A stretch of DNA of 22,053 nucleotides from CAYGFH01 sp964430295 (GTDB lineage: Bacteria; Patescibacteriota; Microgenomatia; UBA10105; UBA927): contig CAYSEV010000020.1 of NCBI GenBank assembly GCA_964430295.1, forward strand, positions 1 to 22,053, given 5' to 3'. The notes below the pieces were generated by a model that saw nothing but the letters and a program-made list of their open reading frames with translations, did no database searches and was not told the origin of the DNA. The position numbers were made by a program, and so were the translations under genes. Shown piece after piece: positions 6,542 through 14,159 of the stretch (within the stretch, counting starts at the first letter, position 1; each line of letters starts with the position of its first letter).

Positions 6542-8116
6542 TTAACGTTCGGAGGGTCTGAAATATTCATAAACTGAAAGTATTCCGGTGGCGTTACTGT
6601 TGGATTCATCCGAAAATGTTTTCAAGAGCGTACTATAGCGTAGTATTTCATTGGACCATAAATAGGGGACATTGTTTCGAATTACAATCAAAATTTTTTT
6701 CCCTCTTGGCATATTATTTGCGAGTATACATGTTGAACATATGCAAGATGGGCAATCGAAACGTGTATGGTTTTCAGAAATTTGAAAGACACTTTTGCTT
6801 TTTACAGATACATAACCGAAGATTGGAGCCCACAAATAATGTGCTAATTGAGGATCAGTGTAAAGTGTGGATTCTTTTCGAAATTCCAGTAACATTCTAA
6901 TTGAATCCTTCAGATATTCCTGTTGTTGAATAAAAGATAAGTTCAGAGCTTCTCCATCGTATTTTTTATAACGCGCATGTAGTGCATTCCATTGATATAA
7001 TATGAATAAACCACAGAAAAAAATAAGCATAAGTGAACGATATTTTTCTTTAATATGTGCATAAACGCTGTCGGAAACGAGCAAGAAAAGCATAGGAAAG
7101 AGAAAAAGAGTGTATCGCAGGCTCCAGCTAAAGAATTGTCCATAAAACAATATGTATGTAACCAATATGATCAGAAATAGACTATGAAACGTATAGTCCT
7201 TCATTAATTTTCCTGCAATACTCAGTATCAGCATTATCTGGCTGGAACGAAACATAAATTTCGACCCTCTGAACGTGAGATTCATAGATTCGTGAAATCT
7301 ACAATATAGAGCCGCGAATGTTGTAGTGATAAAGAATAACACCATAATCCAGATATATCCTTGCTGTAATAATTTGATGATGAATAGGATTACTATTTGT
7401 CGGTTGTCAAAAAGTAATAGAATACCTTTCCGAAGATTTATCGCGTTACCGGGATATACAAAGTATCCGAAAAATATTTTATTACACAACATCCAAGTGA
7501 GCAGAATACTTATGGGATAAAGAATATATAAATTAGATTTCAGTATAGGATAAAATGCTTTTCGTTTTGTAAATACATCCAACATGCATGTCCATATATA
7601 TAAGAGTATAGGGGTTAACGCCAAAGATTCTTTGGTGAGCATACCTATTGAAGCTGCAATCAAATAGGCTTTTTTGTCTTTCTGAATAAAATAATACACA
7701 ATTGCGGAAAAAACAGCTGTCTCGGCCATAGAATCAGTGAAGAATACCGATTGTGCCATAAACATAGGGAAAAAAACACATAAAAAAACAGCAAATAAAC
7801 CCATTCCATCAGATCTCATTGCGCGACCGGTTTTATAAATAAAATACAGAGTAATGGTTGCAAAAAGCACAGACTGTATTCGTCCCCATACTATTGATGG
7901 AAAAAATCTCAACAGTATAGAGGGAAAAATAAATAGCAAAGGAGGTTTCTCTTCATGTGTTGGAGTGAAAAAATTAAAGCCGCTATTGGAGATTTCCTGA
8001 GCCGAATATATATATGAAGTTTCTGTATCAATTGCGGGAGTATGTATAAATGTGAGGAGAAAAAGTATATTAAAAAATAAAATACAATAAAAAATAATAT
8101 CATTTTTTTTAACCAT
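6542..8116 (-). CDS. Polytopic glycosyltransferase (GT39/GT83, ArnT-like)
   Basis: From the ATG at 8116 this is a 524-aa membrane protein with many hydrophobic helices. After the first helix comes an acidic loop (IDTETSYIYSAQE), matching the catalytic Asp/Glu loop of PMT/ArnT-type transferases, followed by EKPPLLF, the common KPPL motif. A soluble C-terminal part follows the last helix. These enzymes move sugars from polyprenyl-phosphate donors outside the membrane. The reading frame is open back to a TTG at 8248, which would overlap the upstream gene by 58 nt. ATG 8116 (MVKKND before the first helix) or ATG 8146 are more natural starts. It is strongly AT-rich and lies downstream of a related gene on the same strand, so they probably form one transcript. 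Acceptor and donor unknown. Confidence 0.77.
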   Translation of the reverse strand: MVKKNDIIFYCILFFNILFLLTFIHTPAIDTETSYIYSAQEISNSGFNFFTPTHEEKPPLLFIFPSILLRFFPSIVWGRIQSVLFATITLYFIYKTGRAMRSDGMGLFAVFLCVFFPMFMAQSVFFTDSMAETAVFSAIVYYFIQKDKKAYLIAASIGMLTKESLALTPILLYIWTCMLDVFTKRKAFYPILKSNLYILYPISILLTWMLCNKIFFGYFVYPGNAINLRKGILLLFDNRQIVILFIIKLLQQGYIWIMVLFFITTTFAALYCRFHESMNLTFRGSKFMFRSSQIMLILSIAGKLMKDYTFHSLFLIILVTYILFYGQFFSWSLRYTLFLFPMLFLLVSDSVYAHIKEKYRSLMLIFFCGLFILYQWNALHARYKKYDGEALNLSFIQQQEYLKDSIRMLLEFRKESTLYTDPQLAHYLWAPIFGYVSVKSKSVFQISENHTRFDCPSCICSTCILANNMPRGKKILIVIRNNVPYLWSNEILRYSTLLKTFSDESNSNATGILSVYEYFRPSER

Positions 8117-8190
8117 ATACACATATTTTGATAATGAGTAATACATATCAAATAAATAATACAAAGTATAATGTAATAAAAAAAGGCTCT

Positions 8191-9567
8191 TTAATGGAAT
8201 AAATACTTCATCAAAAACACATTGTAGATATCTCGTATGCTCATACAAATAACCAGAATCATAGGGACATAAATAGGACTTAATATGCGGTCGAAAACAA
8301 ACGGATCATATGATCCCATACTCGCAGAAAATATATAGTACATTACAAGTATGAATAAAGACATAAATACTATACCCTCACGATTTATACGATACTTCCA
8401 CATGTTATATAGATGTCTGATTGCGTTCACATAACAAAGATAAAAAAGTAATGGAAGTATTTGGGATACGATATCAACATAGAAATTATTTATGATTCGA
8501 AGGAAATGTCTGATTACACAGGAAGCAAGCTGACTAGAAAATGGCGTAGAAAAAATAGTACAAGTTTCATATGTATATGCTTTGTTTTGTAATATCAATG
8601 GGATATCCAATACAGCTAAATATGTGAACGGGACGATATTATTGAGAACAGTTTGATCTGCATACGCATATAATTTAAGTAGGAAATCGTGTTTTTCTGA
8701 AACGGTCTTGAACTCGTTGTCTTGTATTGTACGTATCAGATCGTATGGACTTGGGTATTGATATTTGCGCATATAGCTTTTTACATCAGTACCGTTAATA
8801 TTGTCAGGCCCTTTGTATATCATTTGATACTGAATTAATTTGCCGATTGAGTTAATCTGCTTTATATTGGAAAACGTCATGTATCCATATATACGCAGAT
8901 TTCCATACATCCATGCGCAAATAGGGATGATAAGCGCGAAAAGAACTGTGCTTAAAAATAACATGCCATAACGGGGATTTTTTCTACGAAAAATATATAT
9001 GGCCATAAAAGGTACGCTTATAAGGGGGAAATATAAAAAAATTGGCTTGGTGAAGATAGCTGCAGTAATCAGGGAAACAGACAAAATAATCCACCGTACC
9101 CCTTCATGCATTCGGGTAACCGTATAACTTAACAACGTGATAAGGAGTATAAGTACAATTTCTGGGTTTACATACTGTGTATACTGTATGACATGCAAAT
9201 TTATGACACAAAAAAATGTGATCAGATCAACAATGAGTTGATTACGAAAAATTCTCAGTGCTGTTTTTCTCAGCACGAGGAAAGCCATGGTTAAACATGC
9301 AGTTTGGAAAATATAAAGTAGAGTATACGCTTGTGTAGCATGTATCATCCATATAGCTTTCAATATGAGAGGGTAAAGCGGCGGCCTCATAAAGTTCTGT
9401 AACCGCATCCCTTGTACTAGGTACATATATGAATCACTATCCTGATCTAATTGGATTCCTTTATGTTGGAAAGTAAAAAAAGAAAATAGGAAGATACAGC
9501 ACGCGACAATAAACTCCGGATAGGCATGTGATATATATGCTTGTATTTTTTTAGTAATAGCGGGCAT
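8191..9567 (-). CDS. Polytopic membrane glycosyltransferase-like protein
   Basis: A 458-aa integral membrane protein with roughly ten hydrophobic helices. After the first helix, QDSDSYMYLVQG supplies the acidic residues expected of GT-C catalytic loops, and MRPPLYPL resembles the P-P-L motif of PMT-like enzymes. I chose ATG 9567 over the in-frame TTG at 9582 because TATAGT on the minus strand ends exactly 6 nt before that ATG, the same spacing seen at other leaderless-looking starts here. It is AT-rich like its downstream partner. Together with the SGNH protein they look like a small surface glycan cassette. It is divergent from the adenosine deaminase-like gene. Could also be classed as a generic GT-C or DUF2029-like protein. 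Confidence 0.75.
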   Translation of the reverse strand: MPAITKKIQAYISHAYPEFIVACCIFLFSFFTFQHKGIQLDQDSDSYMYLVQGMRLQNFMRPPLYPLILKAIWMIHATQAYTLLYIFQTACLTMAFLVLRKTALRIFRNQLIVDLITFFCVINLHVIQYTQYVNPEIVLILLITLLSYTVTRMHEGVRWIILSVSLITAAIFTKPIFLYFPLISVPFMAIYIFRRKNPRYGMLFLSTVLFALIIPICAWMYGNLRIYGYMTFSNIKQINSIGKLIQYQMIYKGPDNINGTDVKSYMRKYQYPSPYDLIRTIQDNEFKTVSEKHDFLLKLYAYADQTVLNNIVPFTYLAVLDIPLILQNKAYTYETCTIFSTPFSSQLASCVIRHFLRIINNFYVDIVSQILPLLFYLCYVNAIRHLYNMWKYRINREGIVFMSLFILVMYYIFSASMGSYDPFVFDRILSPIYVPMILVICMSIRDIYNVFLMKYLFH

Positions 9568-9573
9568 GAATGT

Positions 9574-9579
9574 ACTATA
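9574..9579 (-). promoter_or_regulatory. Probable -10 box for the glycosyltransferase genes
   Basis: On the minus strand TATAGT lies 6 nt before the ATG at 9567. No convincing -35 is seen at 17-18 nt (TTCCAT or TCCATC only). Proposed on the spacing rule shared with neighbouring genes. Confidence 0.4.
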
Positions 9580-9615
9580 CAATCAACCATCTATTAGATG
9601 GAAGGGACTATATAA

Positions 9616-9644
9616 TTGACGAAAAATAAAATAATTGTTACCAT
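9616..9644 (+). promoter_or_regulatory. Promoter of adenosine deaminase-like gene, leaderless geometry
   Basis: TTGACG (9616-9621), a 17-nt spacer and TACCAT (9639-9644) are followed by only 5 nt before the ATG at 9650. Transcription would begin at or within a base or two of the start codon. No Shine-Dalgarno sequence. Confidence 0.65.
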
Positions 9645-9649
9645 AGAGC

Positions 9650-10636
9650 ATGGGTCAGCAAACGCCATCCTACCTCAGCGATCTTGTAGATTTGCACCTT
9701 CATTTGGGTTCCGCTTCTACGCCGCATTTTTTATGGGAACTCGCACATGAACAAGGGATTAAACTCGCTGAAAAAGATTATTGGGCATTTATTAAATCTA
9801 TTACTCTTAAAGAGCAAACATCATACGACAATTACCTTGCATTTTTCCATGTCACGGAGCTTATTCAGTCATCTACATACGCGGTTGAACGTTCCATGCA
9901 TAAAGCAGTTTCCCGCGCATACAGAAAAGGAAATATTCAGACTCTAGAAATTCGATTTAACCCTATGCTTCGCAACAAGGGGGGAGCACATGATCTGGAT
10001 AAAATTATTTTCGGTGCATTGGTCGGCATGAAGCATGCCTGTCTCGAATATCCTGTCAAAGCAGGACTTATAGTTATGATGGATCGTAGATTTCCCAAAG
10101 AACAAAACTTGATTATCGCCCAAAAGGCGGCCAGATTTGCCTCAGAAGGAGTTGTAGGTATAGATATTGCAGGTCCTATTACGAAAGACTTTCATGTTTC
10201 CGATCTTGTAGATGCTGTTAAAATAGCTCGCGATGCAGGTCTTAAAGTTACTATACATACCGGAGAGGTGACAGGTGCAGATGAAATGTGGGAAGTTGTT
10301 AGATTGTTACAACCTAATCGGATCGGTCATGGTATTCATTGTGTTGACGATGAAAAACTTATGAGTCACCTAAATGACAATAACATTGTGCTTGAGGTTT
10401 GTCCGACATCCAATCTTCAAACGTCAGCAGTCAAAACGTGGGATGATATGAACACGGTTATTCAAACGCTAAAACACCACGGGGTTCCGTTTACCATAAA
10501 CTCTGATGGACCGGAATTATTAGGTATCAATGTCAAAGAAGAATTCGAGACATTACTGGAAAAGAATATTCTGTCAGTTGAGGATGTGATTGCATGTACA
10601 AAAACGGCGAAGGATGCGAGCTTTATTACGAAATAG
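9650..10636 (+). CDS. Adenosine deaminase-like metal-dependent deaminase
   Basis: A 328-aa TIM-barrel deaminase of the ADA family (hydrolytic removal of the 6-amino group of a purine nucleoside or nucleotide). Metal and catalytic residues are visible: H16 and H18 (HLHLGS), H203 and E206 in HTGE, H227 in RIGHG, and D286 in NSDGPE. CPTSN (251-255) and GIDIAGP also fit. Two positions deviate. The loop after the second His lacks the Asp/Asn of HxHLDG or HxHLNG enzymes, and the second Asp of the usual DDP is Gly (G287). Both contact substrate in characterised ADAs, so specificity may differ. Length is normal. The start at 9650 is supported by the promoter 5 nt upstream. guaB follows, consistent with adenosine-to-inosine salvage. 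Confidence 0.83.
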   Translation: MGQQTPSYLSDLVDLHLHLGSASTPHFLWELAHEQGIKLAEKDYWAFIKSITLKEQTSYDNYLAFFHVTELIQSSTYAVERSMHKAVSRAYRKGNIQTLEIRFNPMLRNKGGAHDLDKIIFGALVGMKHACLEYPVKAGLIVMMDRRFPKEQNLIIAQKAARFASEGVVGIDIAGPITKDFHVSDLVDAVKIARDAGLKVTIHTGEVTGADEMWEVVRLLQPNRIGHGIHCVDDEKLMSHLNDNNIVLEVCPTSNLQTSAVKTWDDMNTVIQTLKHHGVPFTINSDGPELLGINVKEEFETLLEKNILSVEDVIACTKTAKDASFITK

Positions 10637-10649
10637 CCAATGGTTTCTG

Positions 10650-10704
10650 GTTCATTGTTCGTAGTAGTATATGAACAATGGGCAATTAACCATAAACAAT
10701 GAAC
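10650..10704 (+). promoter_or_regulatory. Competing inverted repeats upstream of guaB
   Basis: GTTCATTGTT (10650-10659) is perfectly complementary to AACAATGAAC (10695-10704), ending one base before the guaB ATG. The overlapping CATTGTTC (10653-10660) is also perfectly complementary to GAACAATG (10673-10680). The two helices are mutually exclusive. No clear promoter or Shine-Dalgarno sequence is seen in this 69-nt gap. Could be a leader switch or just repeated wording. Confidence 0.45.
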
Positions 10705-10705
10705 T

Positions 10706-11836
10706 ATGAACACTATACTCTCTGAAGGCCTGACATTCGATGATGTATTGCTGGAGCCCGGATATACAGATTTTAAGCGTCAGGATGTCTCCTGTGAAAC
10801 AATATTGCATCCAACTATTACCCTCAAACTTCCTGTTATTTCTTCACCTATGGATACGGTGACGGAAGAACTCATGGCGCGTAGTATGGCGCTCGCCGGA
10901 GGCCTCGGTATTATTCATAGAAATCTTCCGATAACTACGCAGGCGGCTATGGTCAAATCAGTGAAAACAAGCAAAGTAGGCGAGCATATCCAGGGATCAT
11001 TGGATGCAAACGGCAGATTGCTGGTTGGTGCAGCAGTTGGTGTTGGCTCCGATTTTGAAGAACGGGTAGCAGCACTTGTACAGGCAGGAGCTGATTGTAT
11101 CGTTATAGATAGCGGACACGGAAATACATCGTTTATGGTAGATGCAGTACGGCATATTAAAACTGTGTATCCAAAAATGGTCGTTATGGCAGGAAATATA
11201 GCAACATACGACGGTGCAAAACGGCTTATCGAAGCCGGGGCAGATATCCTTCGTGTTGGAATGGGTCCGGGAAGTATCTGTACAACGCGGATTATCACCG
11301 GTATGGGTGTACCTCAACTTACAGCGGTGCAGGAAGCGATACGCGCAGTAAAAGATTCAAATACATCCGTTACGGTTGTTGCCGACGGTGGTATTCGTCA
11401 GATTGGTGATATGGCTAAAGCGTTGGGTATGGGCGCGCATGCTGTAATGCTTGGGAGTCTGCTTGCCGGATATGATGAATCACCCGGTGATCTACTTACA
11501 CTGGATGGTAAACAGTACAAAGCATATCGCGGTATGGGATCTATAGCTGCGATGAAAAAAGGCAGTGCAGAACGCTATGGTCAAACAAAAGACACAAAAG
11601 AAAAAAAACTTATAGCAGAGGGCGTTGAGGGACTGGTGAAATACAAAGGAAATGTTGTGGACTATTGTACGCAGGTTGCGGGTTCAATCAGATCGTCCTT
11701 ATATTATATTGGCGCACGGACATTGGAGGAATTTCATCAGAAAGCACACTTTATCAAAATCACCCAGGCTTCCCTTACAGAGAGTCATCCGCATAGCATC
11801 GTTATCTCCAATGCAGGCGCAAATTATACGTGGTAA
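10706..11836 (+). CDS. guaB: IMP dehydrogenase lacking CBS domains
   Basis: A 376-aa enzyme oxidising IMP to XMP with NAD+, the committed step to GMP. It begins with LTFDDVLLEPGY. The catalytic loop GPGSICTTR has Cys192 and Thr194. DGGI (227-230), YRGMGS (274-279) and the flap ERYG (289-292) carrying the Arg-Tyr pair identify IMPDH rather than GMP reductase, whose flap differs. The typical protein is about 480-500 aa. Here the tandem CBS (Bateman) module is absent, with its normal insertion point around residues 88-95 (KTSKVGEHIQGS) closed by a short link. Purine-nucleotide control through CBS domains should therefore be lost. It lies 69 nt after the deaminase-like gene and converges on the next gene with 4 nt between stops. 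Confidence 0.92.
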   Translation: MNTILSEGLTFDDVLLEPGYTDFKRQDVSCETILHPTITLKLPVISSPMDTVTEELMARSMALAGGLGIIHRNLPITTQAAMVKSVKTSKVGEHIQGSLDANGRLLVGAAVGVGSDFEERVAALVQAGADCIVIDSGHGNTSFMVDAVRHIKTVYPKMVVMAGNIATYDGAKRLIEAGADILRVGMGPGSICTTRIITGMGVPQLTAVQEAIRAVKDSNTSVTVVADGGIRQIGDMAKALGMGAHAVMLGSLLAGYDESPGDLLTLDGKQYKAYRGMGSIAAMKKGSAERYGQTKDTKEKKLIAEGVEGLVKYKGNVVDYCTQVAGSIRSSLYYIGARTLEEFHQKAHFIKITQASLTESHPHSIVISNAGANYTW

Positions 11837-11840
11837 ATTT

Positions 11841-12698
11841 TTACACAAAGGGATCTAGTGCCTCACGCACTTCTGTAAGTGTTTTCACCCGAATGCCGTT
11901 ATGGTGGTTGTTGTACCAGTCCACTTCCCAGAACGCTGTAAATGGTGTCTCAAGCAGGATCGTGAATGCCCCTATATGTTCGTACTGCGATAAATCTCCC
12001 GTATACTGATCAGATGCTGCAACTCCCACCGTCTGTGGAAGTTGATGTATGACATATTCAAATTGCGGCCTATGAAAGTACAGCGGATAGGGAAATCCAT
12101 GTAATATCCACGGTGCATAAAATGCATGTGGAATGCTTCTATCAACAGTTGTCTTCCGGGCGTTGCCATGGATATCCACATCCTCAACTGCTATTCCTGA
12201 ATTGTGGAGGAGTGTATTCATTTTTTGTTGTACTATGCTTGTATCAGAACCGCTGATAATGGAAAGACGCTTGGTTTTAAAGAGATCTAGTATGAGATCG
12301 CGTGCATCGTATCTGAATATAGTCCCTGTTTTCGGATAACTTTCCGCATATACGGTTGAAAACGTACGAAGCTCATTGGATGTAATCGGTTCAAGTGTGT
12401 GTAATTCCTGTTGTTTCCATAGGGTAAGAAGAGCAGCTGCTGTGCTAAATGTAAGAAGCATATGGTCACTGGTCCCCGGTCCAACGGGAAACCCTTGTAC
12501 TGTGTATAAATAGTCTGCAGGAGCAAGTACTACTTGTTTTTCCATGTTTGGAAACTCCTCAGCAACCCACTCAGGTGGTATTCCAAATCTCTGACAAAAT
12601 AGCGGGAGATAGACACTCTGATATACGTACTTCTCCTGTTCACCGTCTGTTAAAAAGTTGTCAAAATCCAAGACTATGCGTTGTTGCCGTTCGGTCAT
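11841..12698 (-). CDS. HAD-like hydrolase of unknown substrate
   Basis: A 285-aa protein with HAD-type motifs. VLDFDNFLTD at residues 9-18 gives the DxD/N motif I (D11, D13). SIISGSD (about 146-152) fits motif II. VGVAASDQYTGDLSQYE (about 225-240) fits the motif IV region, although the classical GDxxxD is rearranged and no clear motif III Lys is fixed. Aromatic-rich inserts (FYAPWILHGFPYPLYF) suggest an unusual cap. I do not recognise a subfamily. It has its own promoter and is probably monocistronic, convergent with guaB and divergent from glyA. The ATG at 12698 is supported by a -10 box exactly 6 nt upstream. Whether all catalytic residues are functional is uncertain. Confidence 0.68.
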   Translation of the reverse strand: MTERQQRIVLDFDNFLTDGEQEKYVYQSVYLPLFCQRFGIPPEWVAEEFPNMEKQVVLAPADYLYTVQGFPVGPGTSDHMLLTFSTAAALLTLWKQQELHTLEPITSNELRTFSTVYAESYPKTGTIFRYDARDLILDLFKTKRLSIISGSDTSIVQQKMNTLLHNSGIAVEDVDIHGNARKTTVDRSIPHAFYAPWILHGFPYPLYFHRPQFEYVIHQLPQTVGVAASDQYTGDLSQYEHIGAFTILLETPFTAFWEVDWYNNHHNGIRVKTLTEVREALDPFV

Positions 12699-12704
12699 TG
12701 TGTG

Positions 12705-12733
12705 AATATACTCATTTATATAAAAATGTGCAA
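12705..12733 (-). promoter_or_regulatory. Promoter of HAD-like gene, leaderless geometry
   Basis: On the minus strand TTGCAC (12733-12728), a 17-nt spacer and TATATT (12710-12705) are followed by 6 nt and then the ATG at 12698. The expected start site is the A of the ATG. It sits back to back with the glyA promoter in an 83-nt divergent gap. Confidence 0.72.
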
Positions 12734-12745
12734 TCTATCGTACAT

Positions 12746-12775
12746 TTGCGTTTATGTATACCACTTGGGTATCAT
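12746..12775 (+). promoter_or_regulatory. Promoter of glyA, leaderless geometry
   Basis: TTGCGT (12746-12751), an 18-nt spacer and TATCAT (12770-12775) are followed by 6 nt before the ATG at 12782. No Shine-Dalgarno sequence. This favours the start at 12782 over the ATG at 12776, which would lie upstream of the predicted transcript. Confidence 0.7.
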
Positions 12776-12781
12776 ATGTAT

Positions 12782-14101
12782 ATGACTATTTCATCTGTCG
12801 ATCCGGACATTGCAGCTCTTATAGACTTGGAAACTTCCAGACAAAAGGATGTACTTGAAATGATCCCCAGTGAAAATTATGCGTCGAAAGCAGTGCGTGA
12901 AGCAGTTGGCAGTGTCCTTATGAACAAATATTCGGAAGGATATTCAAATAGGCGATACTATCAGGGTAATGGTGTGGTAGATAGTATAGAGACACTGGCA
13001 ATCGAACGAACAAAAGCATTATTTGGCGCTCCACATGCCAATGTTCAGCCGTATTCCGGTTCTCCGGCAAATAGCGCAGTATATTTTGCTTTACTGAGTC
13101 CGGGAGATAAAATCATGGGATTAAAACTTTCTGGTGGTGGGCATCTCACTCATGGACATCCTAATATCACATTCTCCGGAAAATATTTTACGTCCGTCCA
13201 ATTTGATGTAGAACCAAATGGGTGGATAGATATGGAAAAAGTCGCCGATCTAGCTTTACAGGAAAAGCCAAGACTTCTCGTGATCGGAACAACAGCATAT
13301 CCAAGAGTACTGGAATGGGCGAAGTGGAGGACAATAGCTGATTCCGTTGGTGCACTGCTATTGGCAGATATCTCGCACGTTGCTGGACTTGTGGCTGGAG
13401 GTGCGTATCCGAGTCCTGTTCCATTTGCAGACGTTATCATGTTCACTACGCATAAAACCATGCGTGGCCCACGGGGTGCTGTGCTTCTTGTGACAGATGT
13501 TGGACTCTCCAAAGATCCTGATATGGGTAAAAAAATAGATAAAGCGGTTTTTCCGGGGCTTCAGGGAGGGCCGCATGATAACGTTACAGCAGCTATCGCT
13601 GTTTGTATGAAAGAAGCGTCTACTCCAGAATTTACGGCATACGCACATCAGATTGTAGCCAATGCCAAGGCACTTTCATCAGCTATGCAACAAAAGGGTC
13701 TCACGCTTACGACAGATGGCACGGATAGTCATTTGCTTGTGTTGGATCTCCGCAAAGAACAGGTAGTTGGTAATATTGTTGCAGAAGCACTTGAAGTATC
13801 ACATATTGTTGCAAACTATAATACAGTGCCTCATGATCCGAATCCTCCGATGTATCCTTCCGGTGTACGATTGGGTACACCAATACTTACGACCCGTGGG
13901 ATGAAAGAACCTGAGATGCAACTCATAGCTGCATGGATATCAGATATTGTTAAAGAAGTGTCACACTATAGACTACCTGCTGAAAAAGAATTGAGAGTAA
14001 ATTTTATGACGCAGACAAAAGAAGAGATTAGTAAAAATCCACGCTTACTTCAGATAGCAAAGGAAGTACAGGAACTCTGCGCAAGATTTCCTGTAGTATA
14101 G
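12782..14101 (+). CDS. glyA: Serine hydroxymethyltransferase
   Basis: A 439-aa PLP enzyme converting serine and tetrahydrofolate to glycine and 5,10-methylene-THF, the main one-carbon source. Diagnostic segments are MIPSENYASKAV near the N-terminus, NKYSEGYSNRRYYQGN, QPYSGSPANSAVY, LADISHVAGLVAGG (Asp and His of the PLP pocket), TTHKTMRGPRGA with the Schiff-base Lys, FPGLQGGPHDN, and the C-terminal GVRLGTPILTTRGM. Length is normal (415-440). The reading frame is open back to 12548, but family alignment and the promoter place the start at 12782. It is divergent from the HAD-like gene and followed by a separately promoted surface protein. Methylene-THF could feed thymidylate synthesis, although no thyA or thyX is visible here. 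Confidence 0.94.
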   Translation: MTISSVDPDIAALIDLETSRQKDVLEMIPSENYASKAVREAVGSVLMNKYSEGYSNRRYYQGNGVVDSIETLAIERTKALFGAPHANVQPYSGSPANSAVYFALLSPGDKIMGLKLSGGGHLTHGHPNITFSGKYFTSVQFDVEPNGWIDMEKVADLALQEKPRLLVIGTTAYPRVLEWAKWRTIADSVGALLLADISHVAGLVAGGAYPSPVPFADVIMFTTHKTMRGPRGAVLLVTDVGLSKDPDMGKKIDKAVFPGLQGGPHDNVTAAIAVCMKEASTPEFTAYAHQIVANAKALSSAMQQKGLTLTTDGTDSHLLVLDLRKEQVVGNIVAEALEVSHIVANYNTVPHDPNPPMYPSGVRLGTPILTTRGMKEPEMQLIAAWISDIVKEVSHYRLPAEKELRVNFMTQTKEEISKNPRLLQIAKEVQELCARFPVV

Positions 14102-14124
14102 TCATATTTGGTACGGTATCATAC

Positions 14125-14154
14125 TTGACTTTGCTTCATTGTGATGATTAGCTT
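14125..14154 (+). promoter_or_regulatory. Promoter of Cys-rich protein gene, leaderless geometry
   Basis: TTGACT (14125-14130), an 18-nt spacer and TAGCTT (14149-14154) lie 5 nt before the ATG at 14160. The -35 is near consensus and the -10 is weak. Confidence 0.55.
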
Positions 14155-14159
14155 GATGT

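Noticed and set aside
8117..8248. TTG start giving a 568-aa glycosyltransferase
   Set aside because: It would overlap the upstream gene by 58 nt and add an unusual N-terminus before the first conserved helix. ATG 8116 or 8146 is simpler, although not proven.
10915..11317. Antisense ORFs of 106-127 aa inside guaB
   Set aside because: They lie opposite a highly conserved gene, have biased composition, and show no start signals or recognisable domain.
12548..12781. Extended N-terminus for GlyA overlapping the divergent HAD-like gene
   Set aside because: The extension crosses both divergent promoters and the antisense of the HAD-like gene, and has no family similarity. The promoter points to 12782.
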